From positions 1 through 60,653 of the forward strand of contig NZ_JAMTCK010000027.1 in assembly GCF_024171785.1 (NCBI RefSeq): a stretch of 60,653 bases of DNA, in the 5' to 3' direction. This stretch comes from Goodfellowiella coeruleoviolacea. Its GTDB lineage: Bacteria; Actinomycetota; Actinomycetes; Mycobacteriales; Pseudonocardiaceae. Each line of letters starts with the position of its first letter. The stretch's first letter is position 1. The position numbers were made by a program, and so were the translations under genes. The notes under the pieces are model-generated. The model worked only from the letters and a program-made list of their open reading frames with translations, ran no database searches and was not told the origin of the DNA. Of this stretch, positions 57,787 to 60,653 are shown in pieces.

Positions 57787-59183
57787 GCCCGTCCTCTGTG
57801 TCCGGTGAGCGACCACTGCGGATCGTCATCGGCGCGGACACGTTCCCGCCCGACATCAACGGCGCGGCGCGCTTCGCCCACCGGCTCGCGTTCGGCCTGG
57901 CCGGTCGAGGACACGACGTGCACGTGATCTGTCCGTCCACCACGGGACCGGCCAGCACCGAGCGCGTTGACGGGGTCACCCTGCACCGGCTGGCCGCCCG
58001 CCGCACGCCGTTCCACCCCACGTTCCGGTTCTGCCCGCCCTGGCAGGCCAGGCGCGGGGTGGAGCGGGTGCTGGCCCAGTTGAACCCCGACCTGATCCAC
58101 ATCCAGGCGCACTTCCTGGTCGGGCGGGCACTGGCGCGGGTGGGCGTTGACCGGGGCCTGCCGGTGGTCGCCACCAACCACTTCATGCCGGAGAACCTGT
58201 TCGGCTTCGTGCACATGCCCGACCGGCTGCGCACGGCCGCGTCCCGGTGGGCCTGGCGCGACCTGATCTCGGTGTACCGGGACGTCCGCGCGGTGACCGC
58301 GCCCACGCCGAGGGCCGTGGCCCTGCTGCGCGACAACGGCCTGCGCCACCAGGCCACGGCCGTGTCCTGCGGGATCGACCTGAGTCGGTACGCCGCACCG
58401 ACGCCGGTGGACCCGGTGCCGGCAGCCCCGGTGCCCGCCGAGCGGGCGACCGTGCTGTTCGTCGGCCGGCTGGACGAGGAGAAGCGGGTGCCCGATCTGC
58501 TGGGCGCCGTGGCCATGGCGCATCGCCAGGGCCGGCTCGCCGGCCGGGACCTGCGGGTGGAGATCGTGGGTGAGGGCAGCCGCCGGGCCAGCCTGGAGGC
58601 GCTGGCCACCCGGCTGGGCATCCGCGACCGGGTGCGCTTCCTCGGGTTCGTCGACGAGGACGAGCTGGTGGCCGCCTACCGGCGTTGTGACGTGTTCTGC
58701 ATGCCTGGCGTGGCCGAGTTGCAGAGCCTGGTGACCATGGAGGCGATGGCCGCGGGCAAGCCCGTGGTCGCCGCCGACGCCATGGCCCTGCCGCACCTGG
58801 TGCGGCCCGGCCGCAACGGCTGGCTCTACCCGCCGGGCGACGTCCAGGCACTGGCCGACCGACTGGTCGAGATCCTGACCGACGACCAGGCGCGCGCCCG
58901 GATGGGTGCGGCCAGCCGGGACATGATCGCCGCGCACGACGTCAACACCACGCTGGCCACGTTCGAGGCGCTGTACCGCCGGGTGCTGGCCGCGGGCGAG
59001 CCGGTCGAGGCGCCCGCGGGGGAGCCCGTCGGCGAGCAGGCCCCGGAGCCGGTTGCCGAGCGAGTCCCGGAGCCGGTCGCCAAGCAGGTGATCGAGTCGG
59101 CCGCCGGTCAGGTGTCGGGCTCGGCCGCCGGTCAGGTCCCGGGGGCGACGCCGGTGTCCTCGGCCGAACTCGACGCCGCCTGA
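57783..59183 (+). CDS. GT4-family glycosyltransferase
   Basis: The 466-residue GT-B enzyme starts with IVIGADTFPPDINGAARFAH, the acceptor-side signature shared with PimB/MgtA-like mannosyltransferases. The nucleotide-sugar motif appears as FVGRLDEEKRVPDLL near residue 221, and PGVAELQSLVTMEAMAAGKP near residue 309 contains the retaining-enzyme ExxE pattern (E...E spaced by seven). The tail from about residue 405 is Glu/Pro/Val/Ala-rich (EPV units). It overlaps the DMT gene by four bases. A role in glycolipid or wall-glycan synthesis is likely but not proven. Confidence 0.92.
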   Translation: MSPSSVSGERPLRIVIGADTFPPDINGAARFAHRLAFGLAGRGHDVHVICPSTTGPASTERVDGVTLHRLAARRTPFHPTFRFCPPWQARRGVERVLAQLNPDLIHIQAHFLVGRALARVGVDRGLPVVATNHFMPENLFGFVHMPDRLRTAASRWAWRDLISVYRDVRAVTAPTPRAVALLRDNGLRHQATAVSCGIDLSRYAAPTPVDPVPAAPVPAERATVLFVGRLDEEKRVPDLLGAVAMAHRQGRLAGRDLRVEIVGEGSRRASLEALATRLGIRDRVRFLGFVDEDELVAAYRRCDVFCMPGVAELQSLVTMEAMAAGKPVVAADAMALPHLVRPGRNGWLYPPGDVQALADRLVEILTDDQARARMGAASRDMIAAHDVNTTLATFEALYRRVLAAGEPVEAPAGEPVGEQAPEPVAERVPEPVAKQVIESAAGQVSGSAAGQVPGATPVSSAELDAA

Positions 59184-59214
59184 CAACAGGCCTGACAACA
59201 GCCCTGACAACAGA
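59181..59214 (+). repeat. Three 12-bp repeats TGACAACAG with in-frame stops
   Basis: TGACAACAG begins at 59181, 59193 and 59205. The first TGA is the stop of the glycosyltransferase gene, and the 12-bp period puts two more TGA codons in the same frame. Confidence 0.9.
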
Positions 59215-59296
59215 CAGGATGTGGCGCGGAACAGCCGTCCGGGGCGGGCACGCGGCAGCTCGACGCGGGTCCACTCCGGCGGTGTGCGGTGCGGGC

Positions 59297-59393
59297 GTGC
59301 GTGGTGCCGGTGCTGTGCGGGCGTGCGGGCGGGCGTGCGTGGTGCCGGTGCGGTGCGGGCGTGCGGGCGTGCCGGCGTGCGTGGTGCCGGTGC
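59297..59393 (+). repeat. Imperfect ~40-bp repeats with core GTGCGTGGTGCCGGTGC
   Basis: The 17-bp core occurs exactly at 59297, 59335 and 59377, separated by variants of TGTGCGGGCGTGCGGGCG. Confidence 0.85.
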
Positions 59394-59447
59394 TGTGCTG
59401 CGGCTGGCCCGGCATTGTGCGCCCAGCGGCATGCGTGTGGCAACGAG

Positions 59448-59456
59448 TTGTCCACA
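59448..59456 (+). promoter_or_regulatory. DnaA-box-like 9-mer TTGTCCACA
   Basis: It matches the actinobacterial DnaA box and lies exactly 20 bp (two helical turns) before the next box at 59468. Confidence 0.45.
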
Positions 59457-59467
59457 GGGGCCGGAGG

Positions 59468-59476
59468 TTATCCACA
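59468..59476 (+). promoter_or_regulatory. DnaA-box-like 9-mer TTATCCACA
   Basis: It matches the classical DnaA box and lies 46 bp before copy B of the 44-bp element, nearly the same spacing as beside copy A. Confidence 0.45.
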
Positions 59477-59513
59477 GGCTCGCGTTCGACGCTGTCGTGG
59501 TGGGGGTGGGGTG

Positions 59514-59557
59514 GATAGGCTGGTCCAGGGGACGCCCCCCTGGGTGGGCGGGGGCTG
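59514..59557 (+). repeat. 44-bp element, copy B
   Basis: It matches copy A (1191-1234) at 40 of 44 positions; the four differences (59524, 59527, 59532 and 59545) are all A/T exchanges, with 59524/59532 compensating in a stem. See copy A. Confidence 0.7.
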
Positions 59558-60039
59558 CGCTCAGGGGCTGCGCAAGGGGGCGGTCGGGGCCGGTCTTGGG
59601 TTGGGCGTTGGAGCTGCACGAGGGGCCGTGCCGGGGGCTGGGCGTGGAGCTGTGCCGGCGGTGGTGTCGAGGGGCTGTGCCCAGGAGTTGCGCCGAGGGG
59701 TCGGGGCAGGTGGGCCGTTGTTGATGGGGGTCGACGGTGGCGTGCCGTTGGCAGTGGGGTGCCGTCTGGCAGTGGGTGTCGTTGGGTAGGCCGGAGGCGT
59801 GGTTGGCCGGTGTCGGGCGTGCGGCATTCACGTGGATGCTGGTTGACGTGGGCGGGCGGCGGGCGACGTAATCGGTTGCCTTGAGAAATGAATGACCAGT
59901 GTGGTCCCGTTGGCTGCTGTTCCGACTGCAGCCAAGACTTCCGCATATGCAGGTCCCGTCGATCCCGGGTTGCCCTTCTGCCGTCAAGTCGCAGGGATAG
60001 AACACCCGTTCGAGTGATGAAAAGGGTGGGTGGGCTGCC

Positions 60040-60045
60040 TAACCT
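60040..60045 (+). promoter_or_regulatory. -10 box for leaderless DUF222 gene
   Basis: TAACCT ends 6 nt before the ATG at 60052; its first three bases are also the in-frame TAA that closes the frame upstream. There is no SD. Confidence 0.5.
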
Positions 60046-60051
60046 GGACAT

Positions 60052-60653
60052 ATGCAGGGGGAAACCGGGGGGCTGCTCGACACCATCGTCGAGTACACCA
60101 AAATGATCAACATCATCGAGGGCCTACGCATACAAGCCCTCGCCGAATACAAACACACCCACGAACAGCCGGAATTCGCCGCCGCCGAACTCGCCGTGGC
60201 CGCACGCTGGACCCAACACCACGCCAACGCGCAGTTGTCCTTGGCGACGGACCTGGTCACCCGGTTGCCGGCCACCCTGGCGGCATTGCAGGCCGGGACC
60301 ATCGACACCTACAAGGCCAAGATCCTGTCCGAACTCACCCTGCCCCTCGACCTCGAACAGGCCCGGCAGGTGGAAGCCGAGATCCTGGCCAGAGCGGCCG
60401 AGCAGAACAGCGCCACCCTGCGCCGCCGCACCCGCGAAGCCGTCCAGCGCATCGACCCCGAGGGCGCGGAGCGGCGGCACCGCCACTGTGCCCAGGACCG
60501 GGCGGTGCGGTTGCAGACCTGCGACAACGGCATGGCCGAACTGTCCGCCTACCTGCCCGCCCACCTGGCGTTGGCCGTCTACGACCGGATCAGCACCGCC
60601 GCCTGCCAGGCCCGCACGCCCGACGACCAGCGCACCGCCGACCAGCGGCGGGC
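60052..60653 (+). CDS. DUF222 (13E12-type) HNH endonuclease family protein, N-terminal part (3' end outside window)
   Basis: The visible 200 residues match the DUF222 domain of the actinobacterial 13E12 repeat family: RLPATLAALQAGTIDTYKAK near residue 73, RTREAVQRIDPEGAERRHR near residue 123, QTCDNGMAELSAYLPAHLAL near residue 155 and DDQRTADQRRA at the window end. The C-terminal HNH nuclease half should follow outside. These genes occur in many copies in actinobacterial chromosomes and behave like dispersed repeats; their function is not established. The first 20 codons include CTA and ATA, rare in this genome, suggesting a different history. Confidence 0.92.
   Translation, partial: MQGETGGLLDTIVEYTKMINIIEGLRIQALAEYKHTHEQPEFAAAELAVAARWTQHHANAQLSLATDLVTRLPATLAALQAGTIDTYKAKILSELTLPLDLEQARQVEAEILARAAEQNSATLRRRTREAVQRIDPEGAERRHRHCAQDRAVRLQTCDNGMAELSAYLPAHLALAVYDRISTAACQARTPDDQRTADQRR

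Larger units (their letters stand above)
59184..60051. other. Gene-free, repeat-rich region before the DUF222 gene
   Basis: No real gene is supported in these 868 bp; the long frames here are made of low-complexity residues. It holds three imperfect ~40-bp repeats, two DnaA-box-like 9-mers, copy B of the 44-bp element, a G-rich plus strand, and then a more AT-rich stretch leading to the DUF222 gene. Confidence 0.65.

Noticed and set aside
58942-60051. Long minus-strand frame (about 370 codons) opposite the end of the GT4 gene
   Set aside because: The product is Pro/His/Arg/Thr-rich low complexity, overlaps a clear GT4 gene and the repeats, and has no conserved motif; it is a high-GC shadow.

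Overview
The window is a 60.6 kb piece of the chromosome of a very GC-rich, GTG-start-using actinomycete. The gene content (WhiA, RbpA, OpcA, an actinobacterial PriA without helicase motifs, SD-less leaderless genes, a DUF222/13E12-type HNH family gene) and the pattern of conserved blocks fit the family Pseudonocardiaceae (Saccharothrix/Actinosynnema/Lentzea-like); the genus is an inference and was not tested. I found no rRNA, tRNA, CRISPR array, intact insertion sequence or prophage. Most of the window is core genome, with a few accessory islets.

Layout. 1-3.4 kb: 3' part of metK, then priA. 3.4-5.4 kb (minus): an ECF sigma factor with a membrane partner. 5.5-13.8 kb (plus): secreted gamma-glutamyltransferase, then def-fmt-rsmB, a DedA membrane protein preceded by a 27-codon leader ORF, a serine hydrolase, a flavoprotein and rpe. 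13.8-16.9 kb: riboflavin operon ribE-ribBA-ribH plus a PH-domain membrane protein, behind a leader with three perfect hairpins but no recognisable FMN riboswitch. 16.9-17.2 kb: five copies of a 54-bp tandem repeat. 17.2-22.2 kb: accessory islet with a GT1 glycosyltransferase and GbsR/MarR-type regulator, and a large XRE-family regulator with a SLOG-like protein, facing a small uncharacterised gene.

22.3-29.2 kb (plus): Rieske lipoprotein, a LysE-family remnant, then uvrC-rapZ-yvcK-whiA with overlapping starts and a second copy of the uncharacterised family. 29.3-33.1 kb (plus): gap-pgk-tpiA, secG, rbpA. 33.2-42.7 kb (minus): a MarR regulator and the pentose phosphate operon tkt-tal-pgi-zwf-opcA-pgl. 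Glycolysis and the pentose phosphate pathway are thus side by side and convergent. 43-44 kb ctaB (heme O synthase) and 52.5-53.5 kb ctaA (heme A synthase) together make heme A for cytochrome oxidase.

44.1-46.7 kb (minus): HD-domain protein and a two-gene cassette (membrane protein plus cupin-like protein) of unknown function. 47.1-52.4 kb: FKBP lipoprotein, quinone oxidoreductase, DUF885 protein, a small protein with an ATP-grasp enzyme, and a second GbsR-like regulator. 53.6-55.3 kb: DrrAB-type ABC exporter. 55.9-59.2 kb: overlapping DUF998-DMT transporter-GT4 glycosyltransferase operon. 59.2-60.65 kb: repeat-rich non-coding stretch and the start of a DUF222 gene that runs off the end.

The most distinctive non-coding signals are a 44-bp element present at both ends of the window (near 1.2 and 59.5 kb) whose two copies differ by compensating A/T changes, paired DnaA-box-like 9-mers beside each copy, and eight genes whose start codon lies 6-8 nt after a TANNNT -10 box, implying leaderless mRNAs.
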